Of a DNA stretch of 64,000 nucleotides, positions 44,998-54,673 are shown one piece after another; the stretch's first letter is position 1, and every line of letters starts with the position of its first letter. The stretch is from Stenotrophomonas sp. BIO128-Bstrain (GTDB taxonomy: Bacteria > Pseudomonadota > Gammaproteobacteria > Xanthomonadales > Xanthomonadaceae), in contig NZ_CP124620.1 in the NCBI RefSeq assembly GCF_030128875.1, forward strand, positions 3,162,001 to 3,226,000, given 5' to 3'. Under the pieces are notes generated by a model. That model ran no database searches. It was not told the origin of the DNA and saw only the letters and a list, made by a program, of their open reading frames with translations. Made by a program: the position numbers and the translations under genes.

Positions 44998-45003
44998 TAT
45001 AAT
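44998..45003 (+). promoter_or_regulatory. -10 element upstream of the SAH riboswitch
   Basis: A perfect TATAAT, rare in this GC-rich DNA, 11 bases before the riboswitch P1 helix. No strong -35 hexamer is visible at 17 bases (TTCATG at 44973 is one possibility with 19-base spacing). Transcription would start near 45010, at the riboswitch 5' edge. Confidence 0.7.
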
Positions 45004-45013
45004 GGGCGACCCT

Positions 45014-45100
45014 CCACCGAGGGGCGCTGCGACCGTTCCGGACCTTTCCGGGGGCGGCCAGGCTCGGTGGCCAGGATTGGTTCCAACGGCGCCCGGCGAA
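45014..45100 (+). promoter_or_regulatory. S-adenosylhomocysteine (SAH) riboswitch
   Basis: Matches the SAH aptamer. P1 is CCACCGAG (45014-45021) paired with CTCGGTGG (45063-45070). The conserved GGGGCGCTGCGACC follows P1, and CCAGGCTCGG closes the core. The downstream AACGGCGCCC (45085-45094) supplies the pseudoknot: GCGCCC (45089-45094) pairs with GGGCGC (45022-45027). SAH riboswitches turn on ahcY when SAH builds up. The start codon of ahcY is 36 bases further on. Confidence 0.93.
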
Positions 45101-45136
45101 CACGAGTACCGACTCGTCATTACACCGGAGCTTTGA

Positions 45137-46582
<1,446 letters not shown>

Positions 46583-46614
46583 TCGGCCTGCCGGTCCAGT
46601 TGCGTTGAACACAG

Positions 46615-46640
46615 ACGGGCGCCGAAAGGCGCCCGTTTTC
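46615..46640 (+). terminator. ahcY terminator
   Basis: ACGGGCGCC-GAAA-GGCGCCCGT, a 9-bp stem with a GNRA loop followed by TTT. Confidence 0.88.
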
Positions 46641-46655
46641 GTGGCGGAAGGCCCT

Positions 46656-47483
46656 TCAATCCTGGCCGAAACACCTGCGGTCGTCGTTCAGGACGGCCTG
46701 GCACTGCGCGGCGAATTCGGCTTGCCAGCGCGACAGCGTGAACCCTTCCCGTTCCTGGAAAGACACCGTTTCGCCCGCAAGCACGTAGCAGCGGTTCTGC
46801 GACAGTCGCAGCGCGGTCAGCACGTCACCGGCCGCCCAGCAGTCATCGATGCAGGCCTGCATCAGCGCGTAATCCGGATTGGTCTTGGCCCCGCCAAAGG
46901 CGAAGCCCATCCGCTGCACCAACGCGATCACCGGGTCAGTGCTGGCCGGGGCAGCGCGCAGAATGCGCAGCACGCCGGCCTCGGGAATGCCAAACGCCCA
47001 GTTGGCGATCACGGCCGAGCGTGCTGCATCGATCGCCGCATCGCGCTGCCCCTGCCGCATGTACTGGCTTGCCAGCAGCGCCCAGCCCTGCTGAAGCTCC
47101 GGGAAGGCGGTGCACGCTGCACGCAGCAGTTCAACCGCCTGCTCGACCTGCCCCGCCAGCACCTGCGCGCGCGCCTGCTCCAACTGCGCGGTTGGCGAAC
47201 CGGGATCTTCGACCTCAAGCTCGCCATACTCGCCTTCGTTCAGTTCCAGCCACTGCGAAAACACCTGCACCGAGGAATGGCGCAGTTCCATACGCCATTC
47301 GTCATGGAACATCTCGCAGACGAAGGGCGCATCTCCCTCACGCCCCAACGGCCAGTACAGCCCGAAACAATCGCCGTTGCCGAGCGCGCCTTCCGCGATC
47401 GATACAAACCCCTGAGGGGGATACGGTCCGCGCGCAACGTCACTGTCGAAGCTGAGCGCGTTGAATTGGCCAGAGAGGCGCAT
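46656..47483 (-). CDS. SMI1/KNR4-like (SUKH) plus TPR-like protein
   Basis: 275 residues. The N-terminal 85 residues (FVSIAEGALGNGDCFGLYWPLG ... CEMFHDEWRMELRHSSVQVFSQWLELNEGEY) resemble the end of a SUKH/SMI1-KNR4 domain, used as immunity or scaffold modules. Residues about 95-180 form TPR-like helices (QLEQARAQVLAGQVEQAVELL, GWALLASQYMRQGQRDAAIDAARSAV). ATG 47483 chosen. No toxin gene is adjacent. Function unknown. Confidence 0.55.
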   Translation of the reverse strand: MRLSGQFNALSFDSDVARGPYPPQGFVSIAEGALGNGDCFGLYWPLGREGDAPFVCEMFHDEWRMELRHSSVQVFSQWLELNEGEYGELEVEDPGSPTAQLEQARAQVLAGQVEQAVELLRAACTAFPELQQGWALLASQYMRQGQRDAAIDAARSAVIANWAFGIPEAGVLRILRAAPASTDPVIALVQRMGFAFGGAKTNPDYALMQACIDDCWAAGDVLTALRLSQNRCYVLAGETVSFQEREGFTLSRWQAEFAAQCQAVLNDDRRCFGQD

Positions 47484-47575
47484 GGGATCTTTCCAGACGG
47501 GAACGCCGCCATTATCGCAGCGACCGCAGTAGCCTCGGTCAAGGCAGCCGGTACGCACCGGGTTACGATGCCGCC

Positions 47576-48049
47576 ATGACCCCCGCCATCAACCTGCTGA
47601 AGACCTCCGGCATCGCGCACACCGTGCTGTCCTATCACCATGACGCCGCCGCCGAATCCTACGGTGGCGAGGCCGTGCAGCAGCTCGGACTGGATCCGGC
47701 CCAGGTGTTCAAGACCTTGCTGGCAAACACCGAGACACATGAGCTGCTGGTGGCGATCGTGCCGGTGAGCGGCACCCTGGACCTCAAGGCACTCGCCGCC
47801 GCGGCCGGCTGCCGGAAGTGCGGGATGGCCAACGCCGAAGCGGCGCAGCGCGCGACCGGTTACCTGGTCGGCGGGATCAGCCCACTGGGGCAGAAGAAAA
47901 AGCACCGCACCTTTCTTGATGCCAGCGCGCAGGCCTTGCCGACCGTGCATGTCAGTGCGGGTAGGCGTGGGCTGGAGGTGGCGCTGGCACCGGCCGATCT
48001 GCTGCGGCTCACCGGCGGATGCTATGCCGCCATCGGCAAGGCCCGGTGA
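47576..48049 (+). CDS. ybaK: Cys-tRNA(Pro) deacylase YbaK
   Basis: 157 residues of the YbaK/EbsC editing family, which clears Cys from mis-charged tRNA(Pro). Conserved segments: NLLKTSGIAHTVLSYHHD, the catalytic-Lys strand QVFKTLLA, VPVSGTLDLKALAAAAG and GYLVGGISPLGQKKKHRTFLD. The stop overlaps the next gene's ATG by one base. Confidence 0.93.
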   Translation: MTPAINLLKTSGIAHTVLSYHHDAAAESYGGEAVQQLGLDPAQVFKTLLANTETHELLVAIVPVSGTLDLKALAAAAGCRKCGMANAEAAQRATGYLVGGISPLGQKKKHRTFLDASAQALPTVHVSAGRRGLEVALAPADLLRLTGGCYAAIGKAR

Positions 48050-48564
48050 TGCGCGGGCCTTTCAACCGGGACTCAGTCGCCCCCACTGAGGGACCTGGCG
48101 CGCAGCACCTGCAGGCGCTGCTGTCATCCGAGCCTGACCGCATCTACAGCGCAGCCTGCGCCATCGCCCAGCTCCGTGATCCGGCCGAACTGGACGCGCT
48201 TTCGCCGTGGGTCGAACGGATCGAGCGCGCCACCGCGGACATCGCGCTGGGTGGCGCCCTCTTCGCCAACAACCATCACCTGCAGTTCGCCCTGCGCCGG
48301 CTGCGCTTCTGGCGGGACCGGGCCGGCTGCCTGTGTGCGCTTTACCCGCACTACCCGTTCTTCGATCCGCGTCGCGAGGCCACGCGCGGGCATGTGGTCA
48401 TCGATGCCGTGGGGGAAGCCGAGGACGGCTGGGGCGAGGCGCATGCCGTCACCTGCGTGGACTGCGCAACGCACTTGTTGGCCACCGACCGCGAGTATCA
48501 CTACCCGTGGTGGGAGTGGAAACTGACGCGTCCCACCGTGGAGGGAACCCCAACGCATGCGTGA
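48049..48564 (+). CDS. Hypothetical protein coupled to ybaK
   Basis: 171 residues, soluble, no signal peptide. Rich in aromatic and His residues, with CLCALYPHYPFFDPRREATRGHVVIDAVGEAEDGWGEAHAVTCVDCATHLL in the middle (a CxxC-like pair VTCVDCATH) and HYPWWEWKLTRP near the end. ATG 48049 shares one base with the ybaK stop. No family recognised. Confidence 0.7.
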   Translation: MRGPFNRDSVAPTEGPGAQHLQALLSSEPDRIYSAACAIAQLRDPAELDALSPWVERIERATADIALGGALFANNHHLQFALRRLRFWRDRAGCLCALYPHYPFFDPRREATRGHVVIDAVGEAEDGWGEAHAVTCVDCATHLLATDREYHYPWWEWKLTRPTVEGTPTHA

Positions 48565-48638
48565 TTGCATCGCCGCTGCACATCGTACTGGCGCGACGCT
48601 TGGGCGCATGGGCATCCAGGTGGACGCTCTATAGACCT

Positions 48639-48706
48639 GTAGAGCCACGCCATGCGTGGCTGCGTTCGCCCCGGTCCGCGTGCAGCCACCCATGGGGTGG
48701 CTCTAC
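48639..48706. repeat. SMAG-like inverted pair
   Basis: GTAGAGCCACGCCATGCGTG at 48639-48663 and a convergent copy, GTAGAGCCACCCCATGGGTG on the minus strand, ending at 48706. Heads point outward and the two can fold into one long hairpin. Their stem sequences differ from each other by paired changes. Confidence 0.8.
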
Positions 48707-48735
48707 AGGGGAGGCGTGCAGCGAGCCTGGGCGCC

Positions 48736-49293
48736 TCAGGGACGCCAGTTGGCGTTGCTCTCCCAGAACGCCACCGCGCGCGCATAAGCGTCGCGATCCA
48801 GCGGCACACCCGAGCCGCCTTCTTCCACGCCCAGCGCATTGCGCATCATGGTGATCGGGGCCATCGGCACTTCCTCCGGCTCGGCGGTGTAGATGCAGCC
48901 CACGATGCCCCACTCCGCATCGATGGGTGAGCCCTCTTTTGCCAGCTGCTCGGCGCTGTACAGGATCACCACCAGGTAGTTCGCGCGCGGGGATTCCACG
49001 CCTTCGAACCAGCGCACCAGCACCGGCAGCTCCTCGCGGTTGCGCGCTTCATAACCACTGCGCAGCTGGTGACGGTTGGCCTCGGTGATCGGCACGGTCA
49101 GGCAGCGCGTGGAGGTCCAGTTTTCGTACACATGCAGCTTGCAGAACGGCGCGTAGCCATCGAGCACCTTGAACGGCGCGTGCGTGTTGAGGTGCTGTTC
49201 GAACTGCTCGGCGCTGCAGTCCTGGATGGTGTTGCCGCGCGGCACGCGGGGGAACAGGCGGGGACGGGCGAATGCAGTGAGGACGATGGACAT
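48736..49293 (-). CDS. DUF3228 family protein
   Basis: 185 residues. Matches the remembered pattern of DUF3228: RLFPRVPRGNTIQDCSAEQFEQHLN, GYAPFCKLHVYEN, NYLVVILYSAEQLAKEG, DAEWGIVGCIYTAEPEEVPMAPITMMRNALG, ending in AVAFWESNA. The function is unknown. ATG 49293 is preferred over a GTG at 49299. Confidence 0.8.
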   Translation of the reverse strand: MSIVLTAFARPRLFPRVPRGNTIQDCSAEQFEQHLNTHAPFKVLDGYAPFCKLHVYENWTSTRCLTVPITEANRHQLRSGYEARNREELPVLVRWFEGVESPRANYLVVILYSAEQLAKEGSPIDAEWGIVGCIYTAEPEEVPMAPITMMRNALGVEEGGSGVPLDRDAYARAVAFWESNANWRP

Positions 49294-49347
49294 GGGCACA
49301 GTCAGGCGGTGGAGATCCCATACAGGGTAGCGTGTGCGGCGCGTGCC

Positions 49348-50085
49348 CTACAGCGCCAACCGCTCACGCAGCTCGCGCGCCTGGCGCCGCGAGACCTCGA
49401 CCTGGCTGCCGTCGTCGAGGGTCAGGTCGTAGCCATCGCCGAGCGATGGTTCGATCGCCCGCACGCGGCGCAGGTTGACCAGGGTGTTGCGGTTGGCGCG
49501 GAAGAACATCGCCGGCAGTCGTGCTTCCAGGGTACTGAGGCTGCGTGCCAGCACCGCGTTCTGGTCACGGAACCAGAGCCGGGCATGGTTGCCGTCGACC
49601 ACGATCTTGCGGATCTCGCCCAGTGCCACGAACCAGCAGCGCTCGCCATCGCGCAGGAACACCTGATCGTCGGCGCCCAGCAGGTCACGCGTGGCGTGCG
49701 GCGCTACAGGCGCGGCCGGCACCGGGAGGCGCGCCCGGCCGCGTTCCAGCGCCGCCCGAAGGCGGTCGGCCTCCACCGGCTTGACCAGATAATCGAGCGC
49801 ATTGGTGTCGAAGGCGCGCACGGCGTACTGGTCGTAGGCGGTGACGAACACCACCATCGGCACGGTCTCCAGTCCATCCAGCACATCGAACCCCTCACCC
49901 GAGGGCATCTGCACATCCAGCAGCACCAGGTCGGGCTGCTCGCGCAGGATCGCATCGCGCGCGGCGGGTACATCGTCCGCCTCACCGACACAGTCCACCC
50001 ACGGGATCGCCGCCAGCAGCGTGCGCAGTTCACTGCGCGCCAGCCGCGCATCGTCCACGATCAGCACGCGCAGGGAGGGGCTCAT
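49348..50085 (-). CDS. LytTR-family response regulator (AlgR/LytR type)
   Basis: 245 residues: receiver domain (VLIVDDARLARSELR, Asp in LVLLDVQMPSGEGFDVLD, VFVTAYDQYAVRAFDTNALDYLVKPV) and a C-terminal LytTR DNA-binding domain (FLRDGERCWFVALGEIRKIV, FFRANRNTLVNLRRVRAIEP). It overlaps the stop of its kinase gene by four bases, so the two are co-translated. Confidence 0.94.
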   Translation of the reverse strand: MSPSLRVLIVDDARLARSELRTLLAAIPWVDCVGEADDVPAARDAILREQPDLVLLDVQMPSGEGFDVLDGLETVPMVVFVTAYDQYAVRAFDTNALDYLVKPVEADRLRAALERGRARLPVPAAPVAPHATRDLLGADDQVFLRDGERCWFVALGEIRKIVVDGNHARLWFRDQNAVLARSLSTLEARLPAMFFRANRNTLVNLRRVRAIEPSLGDGYDLTLDDGSQVEVSRRQARELRERLAL

Positions 50086-51161
50086 TGCCGCACCTGCAAT
50101 CGGGCCATCATGCGCTCGCCCTGACGCTCCAGCAGGAACGTGCCGCGGCCGGATGCGGAACGCGACTCGTCCAGGCCGAGCTGGGCGCGCAGATACGTCA
50201 ACCCGATACCGTGGCCTGCGCTGCTGGCGTCGTGCGGGGCGGGATTGTCCACCTCCACCCGCAGCCAGCCGCCATCGAGGTGCACGCGGATCGTCAGCTC
50301 GCCACCGCCCGGGTGGACCGCGATGCCGTGTTTGATCGCGTTCTCCACCAGCAGCTGCAGGGCCATCGGCGGCAGCCGTGCGGACAGCGCGGCGGGGTCG
50401 ATATCGGTGCGCACCCGCAGGCGGTCTTCGTAGTGGATCGCCTCCACCGCGAGGTAGTCCTGCACCACGCGCCACTCCTCGGCCACGGTCACCCAATCGC
50501 CATCGGTATGCACCAAGGCGTGGCGCAGCGTGCTGGACAGATGGGTAACCATGTCGCGTGCGCGCGCCGGGTCTTCATTGATCAGTGCACGCAGGTTGTT
50601 GAGCGCGTTGAACACGAAGTGGGGATTGAGCCGCGCACGCAGTGCCTGGTGCTCCAGCGTCGCCCGCTGTGCTTCGGCGCGCAGCTGTGCCATTTCACTG
50701 TGCCGGGCCCGCAGCAGCGCGCGGCGGCCGGTCCACAGTGCGCACCACACGCTCAGGACGATGGCGGTATTGAACCAGTAGCCGAAGACGGCGGCCGGGC
50801 GATAGTTCGCACGTTGCCCCGGCAGCTGCACCCAGTCCCAGGCCAAAGCGGGCAGTAGCACAGCGGCGGTGAGCACCTGGGTAGCCGCTGCCACGATCAC
50901 CACCGCGAGCAGCAGCCGCCACGTCAACCCAAGCAGATCGCGCTGCAACCAGTCATGGCCAAGCGCCCAGCGGCGGATGAACGCGCTGCCCACCCACAAG
51001 CAAAGCGACACCATCAGCGAGATCAGGACGATGCCGGACCAGTGGCCTCCATAGGAAAACCCGAGCACCAGGCTCACCCCAAGGTAGACCAGCCAGACCG
51101 CGCTGTTGCGCCACCAGAAGCCGGAACTGCGTGCTGCCTGCGTCGTGCTCATCATCTCCAT
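50082..51161 (-). CDS. LytS/AlgZ-type sensor histidine kinase
   Basis: 359 residues. Four predicted N-terminal helices (about 18-140), then a PF06580 His-kinase domain with the phospho-acceptor in LRARLNPHFVFNALNNLRALI, and a C-terminal HATPase domain with LLVENAIKHGIA and GHGIGLTYLRAQL. No extracytoplasmic sensing domain is evident, so sensing is probably in the membrane. Start may be ATG 51161 or the third ATG (51152), which has GGAG at better spacing. Confidence 0.93.
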   Translation of the reverse strand: MEMMSTTQAARSSGFWWRNSAVWLVYLGVSLVLGFSYGGHWSGIVLISLMVSLCLWVGSAFIRRWALGHDWLQRDLLGLTWRLLLAVVIVAAATQVLTAAVLLPALAWDWVQLPGQRANYRPAAVFGYWFNTAIVLSVWCALWTGRRALLRARHSEMAQLRAEAQRATLEHQALRARLNPHFVFNALNNLRALINEDPARARDMVTHLSSTLRHALVHTDGDWVTVAEEWRVVQDYLAVEAIHYEDRLRVRTDIDPAALSARLPPMALQLLVENAIKHGIAVHPGGGELTIRVHLDGGWLRVEVDNPAPHDASSAGHGIGLTYLRAQLGLDESRSASGRGTFLLERQGERMMARLQVRQ

Positions 51162-51172
51162 GCCGCTATCGA

Positions 51173-52093
51173 TCAGGGCGCCGCAGGCAGATCGAGGAAG
51201 TCCCGGATCTGCGTCTGCAGCCAGCGCGGATCATCCCACATCAGGAAGTGGTAGCCGGCGCGGCTCATCTCGATCCGCACCCCGGGCAGCGCGGCGTACT
51301 GCGTCGCGAACACCTGGCGCGTGCTGGCTTCGGTCGCACCGAACGGCTGGTAGGCCGCCCAGGCACCTAGCACCATCACCGGGGCGGTGATGCCGGCGAT
51401 CGGCTGGCGCAGGTCGGTCATGGTCATCGAATACATCGCGTTGGCGGTGGTGGCGCGGTCACTGTCGCGTCCCCATTGCTTCAACGTTGCAACATGTTCT
51501 GGTGCATGCGCCATCCCGGCCACCGCGGCATCGGTCTGCGCCGCGTACCGGGTGGCGTCGGCGGCGAGCATGCCGGCCCGCATCTGCTCGGCCATCGGCT
51601 TGAGCGTAGCCGGTGTCGCCGCCGGGTTCTGCACCGCGCCGAAGTAGGGCAAGGCATCGACGATCACCAGTGGGCCGATCTTCTGCGGCGCCGCGATCGC
51701 CATCTGCAGGGCCAGGACGCCGCCGAGGCTGTGGCCGATCACCGCCGGATGATCGAGCTTGCGGTCGGCGCTGTAGGCCAGCAGGCGGTCCCGCATGGCG
51801 CTGAGGAAATCATCGCTGGCCACGGCGGGCGCACCGGCGAAGCCGGGCAGCTGGATCAGGTGGCATTGCACCTGCGGCTGCAGCGCGGCGCAGGTCTCGC
51901 GCCAGACCTGCGCGCCGCTGTTGAGGCCGGGGATCATGAGCACCGGTCGGCCGGTGCCGATCACCTCGACCTGCAGATCCTGAAACGCTTCGGTCGCTGC
52001 GTGGGCGGGGCTGACCAAGGTGGCCCAGGCGGTGAGCGCGAGTGCGGCCAATGGCGCAAGGGAGTGGATGCGGCGGTTGCGGCGGGTCGACAT
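51173..52093 (-). CDS. Secreted alpha/beta hydrolase
   Basis: 306 residues with a signal peptide (ending near AHA-AT). The hydrolase core has PGLNSGAQVWRETC (oxyanion region), the nucleophile elbow VIGHSLGGVLALQMA, MVLGAWAAY near the usual acid position and a C-terminal His in RAGYHFLMWDDP. Probable periplasmic esterase; substrate unknown. ATG 52093. Confidence 0.85.
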   Translation of the reverse strand: MSTRRNRRIHSLAPLAALALTAWATLVSPAHAATEAFQDLQVEVIGTGRPVLMIPGLNSGAQVWRETCAALQPQVQCHLIQLPGFAGAPAVASDDFLSAMRDRLLAYSADRKLDHPAVIGHSLGGVLALQMAIAAPQKIGPLVIVDALPYFGAVQNPAATPATLKPMAEQMRAGMLAADATRYAAQTDAAVAGMAHAPEHVATLKQWGRDSDRATTANAMYSMTMTDLRQPIAGITAPVMVLGAWAAYQPFGATEASTRQVFATQYAALPGVRIEMSRAGYHFLMWDDPRWLQTQIRDFLDLPAAP

Positions 52094-52213
52094 GGCAGGC
52101 TCCGGCTGGGGTGAGCCTGCAGACTGCCGCACGCAGGCACGGCCGGGGCGATGACATGAGCAGCGGCCGCAGCGGGCCATGAGCGGTCGCCAGGCGGGGA
52201 TGGAAATGCGACC

Positions 52214-53104
52214 TCAGCGCTCCGGCGCGCCCACGATCGCCTGCAGGGCGCCCGGCAGCGAGGGGTACTGGAACGTGAAGCCTTCGGCCAGCGCGTGTAC
52301 CGGTTGCACGTTCTGCCCGGTCAACAGCAGCCCGGCCATCTCGCCGAACGCCACCTTGAGCGCGAAGGCCGGGGTGGTCAGCCGCGCAGGACGATGCAGC
52401 GCTTCGCCCAGCGTGGTGGCGAACACGCGGTTGGTGACGGTACCCGGCGCGGTCCCATTGTAGGCACCGCGCGCCTGCCCGTTGCCCAGCAGCCACAGGA
52501 TCATGCCGACCAGGTCCTCGCGGTGGATCCAGCTCATCCACTGCCGGCCGTCGCCCATCGGGCCGCCCACGCCCATCCGGAACGGGGGCAGCATCTTCAG
52601 CAGGGCCCCGCCGTCCCGGTCGAGCACGATACCGGTTCGCAGCACGCAGGTACGCACGCCGAGGTCTTCCGCCTTCAGGGCCTCCGCTTCCCATTGCCGG
52701 CACAGCATCGCCGCGAAGTCATGCCCGGGCGAGGCGGTTTCATCCAGGGGTGTGCTGTCACGCGGGCCGTACCAGCCGATCGCCGAACCGGACACCAGCA
52801 CCCGGGGCCGTTCGGGCAGCGCAGCGATCCAGGCGAGCAGCGCCTGGGTGGTGCCGATCCGGGAGTCGCGCAGCGCCTGCTTGCGCGCATCGCTCCAACG
52901 GCCGTCCATCAGCGGCTCGCCGGCCAGGTTGACCACCGCCTGGACCGGGCCGACCTCGTCCAGCGTGGCAACGCTGCGGATCCCCGGCTGCGGGTTCCGC
53001 CCGGGCCGGCGGGTCAACACGATGGGGTCATGGCCCTCGGCCAGCAGGCGCGCGCACAGGCGGCTGCCGATGAAGCCGGTGCCACCGGTCACGAGAATCT
53101 GCAT
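52214..53104 (-). CDS. TIGR01777 family epimerase/oxidoreductase (YfcH/SulA type)
   Basis: 296 residues, extended [25 protein letters not shown] (NAD site), [25 protein letters not shown] (family signature), [14 protein letters not shown], and the C-terminal DUF1731-like region ending [23 protein letters not shown]. Often linked to cell division regulation by homology, but with no demonstrated reaction. Confidence 0.9.
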   Translation of the reverse strand: MQILVTGGTGFIGSRLCARLLAEGHDPIVLTRRPGRNPQPGIRSVATLDEVGPVQAVVNLAGEPLMDGRWSDARKQALRDSRIGTTQALLAWIAALPERPRVLVSGSAIGWYGPRDSTPLDETASPGHDFAAMLCRQWEAEALKAEDLGVRTCVLRTGIVLDRDGGALLKMLPPFRMGVGGPMGDGRQWMSWIHREDLVGMILWLLGNGQARGAYNGTAPGTVTNRVFATTLGEALHRPARLTTPAFALKVAFGEMAGLLLTGQNVQPVHALAEGFTFQYPSLPGALQAIVGAPER

Positions 53105-53175
53105 GGCGATTGCTCCGGAAGATCAGCGCTCACTGTACCCGGCGCGGCGTGCACGGCGCATCGACTCACTTCACA

Positions 53176-53189
53176 TTCATCGCGATGAA
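53176..53189 (+). promoter_or_regulatory. Perfect palindrome upstream of metF
   Basis: TTCATCGCGATGAA, a 14-base perfect palindrome 39 bases before the metF start and within the gap to the divergent epimerase. The half-site spacing resembles regulator sites such as MetR (TGAA-n5-TTCA class), but is not an exact match. A candidate operator for a methionine-pathway regulator. Confidence 0.5.
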
Positions 53190-53228
53190 GAGATATGATT
53201 GAGCCACACCCGCCGACGCGCCCCGCCC

Positions 53229-54056
53229 ATGACCGCCATCAGCTTCGAGTTCTACCCGCCCAAGACCGACGACCAGCGTGCCCAGCTGGACCGGACCGCG
53301 GCCAAGCTGAAGGCCTTCGCGCCGGAGTACGTCTCGTGTACGTTCGGTGCCGGCGGCTCCACCCTCAGCTATACCTCCGAAACCGTTCGCCACCTCAAGC
53401 AGCACCATGGTTTCGAAGCCGCCCCGCACCTGTCCTGCGTCGGTGGCAGCCGCGAGGAGATCCGCGAGCTGCTCAAGCTGTACCGCGCGATCGGCTGCCG
53501 GCGGATCGTCGCCCTGCGCGGTGACCTGCCCTCCGGTATGGGCCATCCCGGCGATCTGCGCTATGCCTCCGAACTGATCAGTTTCATCCGTGCCGAGCAT
53601 GGCGATGCGTTCCGCATTGAAGTGGGCGCGTATCCGGAGACCCATCCGCAGGCCAGCGACGCCCTGCTCGACCTGAAGCACTTCAAGACCAAGATCGACG
53701 CCGGCGCCGATGCGGCGATCACCCAGTACTTCTTCAACGCCGACGCGTACTTCCACTTCGTCGATGCCGTGCGCGCGCTGGGCGTGACCGTGCCGATCGT
53801 GCCGGGCATCATGCCGATCTCCAATTTCAGCCAGCTGCGCCGCTTCTCCGAGCAGTGCGGTGCGGAAATCCCGCGCTGGATCGGCAAACGCATGCAGGCC
53901 TATGGCGACGATGCCGAATCGGTCCGCGCGTTCGGTGCCGAGGTGGTGGCCAGCCTGTGCGAACGCCTGGTCGCCGGCGGCGCCCCGGGCCTGCACTTCT
54001 ACACGCTCAACCTGGCCAAGCCGACCACCCAGGTGCTGAAACTGCTGCGCAGCTGA
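53229..54056 (+). CDS. metF: Methylenetetrahydrofolate reductase
   Basis: Makes 5-methyl-THF for methionine synthesis, with FAD. 275 residues: SFEFYPPKT (catalytic Glu), SCTFGAGGSTLSYT, HLSCVGGSREE, IVALRGDLPSG, AYPETHPQA and ITQYFFNAD are all typical. ATG 53229 is preferred over an upstream in-frame start at 53199. It has no SAH riboswitch but a palindrome lies upstream. Confidence 0.96.
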   Translation: MTAISFEFYPPKTDDQRAQLDRTAAKLKAFAPEYVSCTFGAGGSTLSYTSETVRHLKQHHGFEAAPHLSCVGGSREEIRELLKLYRAIGCRRIVALRGDLPSGMGHPGDLRYASELISFIRAEHGDAFRIEVGAYPETHPQASDALLDLKHFKTKIDAGADAAITQYFFNADAYFHFVDAVRALGVTVPIVPGIMPISNFSQLRRFSEQCGAEIPRWIGKRMQAYGDDAESVRAFGAEVVASLCERLVAGGAPGLHFYTLNLAKPTTQVLKLLRS

Positions 54057-54106
54057 GGCGGTTTCGCATCGCTTGCAGATAACGCCGGCGCCGCTACGCT
54101 GCTGCG

Positions 54107-54673
54107 ATGAAACCGCTCGTGTGGCTCCTGCTGTGTGCGCTGTGCCTGCCCTCGCTGCCCGTCCTGGCGCAGGCGCCGCAGCGCGTGAACCGCTGTACCA
54201 ACGCGCAGGGCGAAACCGTCTTCACCGACCGCCGCTGCGATGCAGTGGGTGCTACGTCGCGCTTGCCCCCGCGCACCGCGAGCGTCGGCAACACCGGCAT
54301 CTATCGCGCCGGCTGCGCGCGCCGGCTCAGCGAGCTGACCGGCCAGATCCGCGACGCGGTCAGCGCGCAGGACGTGAACCGGTTGTCCTCGATCTACCTG
54401 TGGAGCAACGTCTCCAACGCGACCGCGAACCACATCATCGGGCGGCTTGAATCGGTGGTTCAGCGCCCCCTGGTCGACATCGCCCCGATCTACCCCGAAA
54501 GCGCGCCGGTGATGGTGGACCCGGCGCTTGCCGCTGCAGGTCCTGAATCGGCGCCTTCGCGCCCCCGCCCCATCGGACTGCGCATCGAACAGACCCTGGG
54601 CAGCACCGCCACCCCGGCCCGGACCGTGTTCGGCCTGCGGCGTCAGTACGGCTGCTTCTGGATCACGCTGTAG
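54107..54673 (+). CDS. Secreted protein with DUF4124-like N-terminus
   Basis: 188 residues with a signal peptide (ending near VLA-QA). The segment RVNRCTNAQGETVFTDRRCDAVGA matches the DUF4124 pattern (a small Cys-pair domain found in periplasmic proteins). The rest has a helix and two cysteines near the end. The stop overlaps that of the convergent Nudix gene by 11 bases. Function unknown. Confidence 0.75.
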   Translation: MKPLVWLLLCALCLPSLPVLAQAPQRVNRCTNAQGETVFTDRRCDAVGATSRLPPRTASVGNTGIYRAGCARRLSELTGQIRDAVSAQDVNRLSSIYLWSNVSNATANHIIGRLESVVQRPLVDIAPIYPESAPVMVDPALAAAGPESAPSRPRPIGLRIEQTLGSTATPARTVFGLRRQYGCFWITL

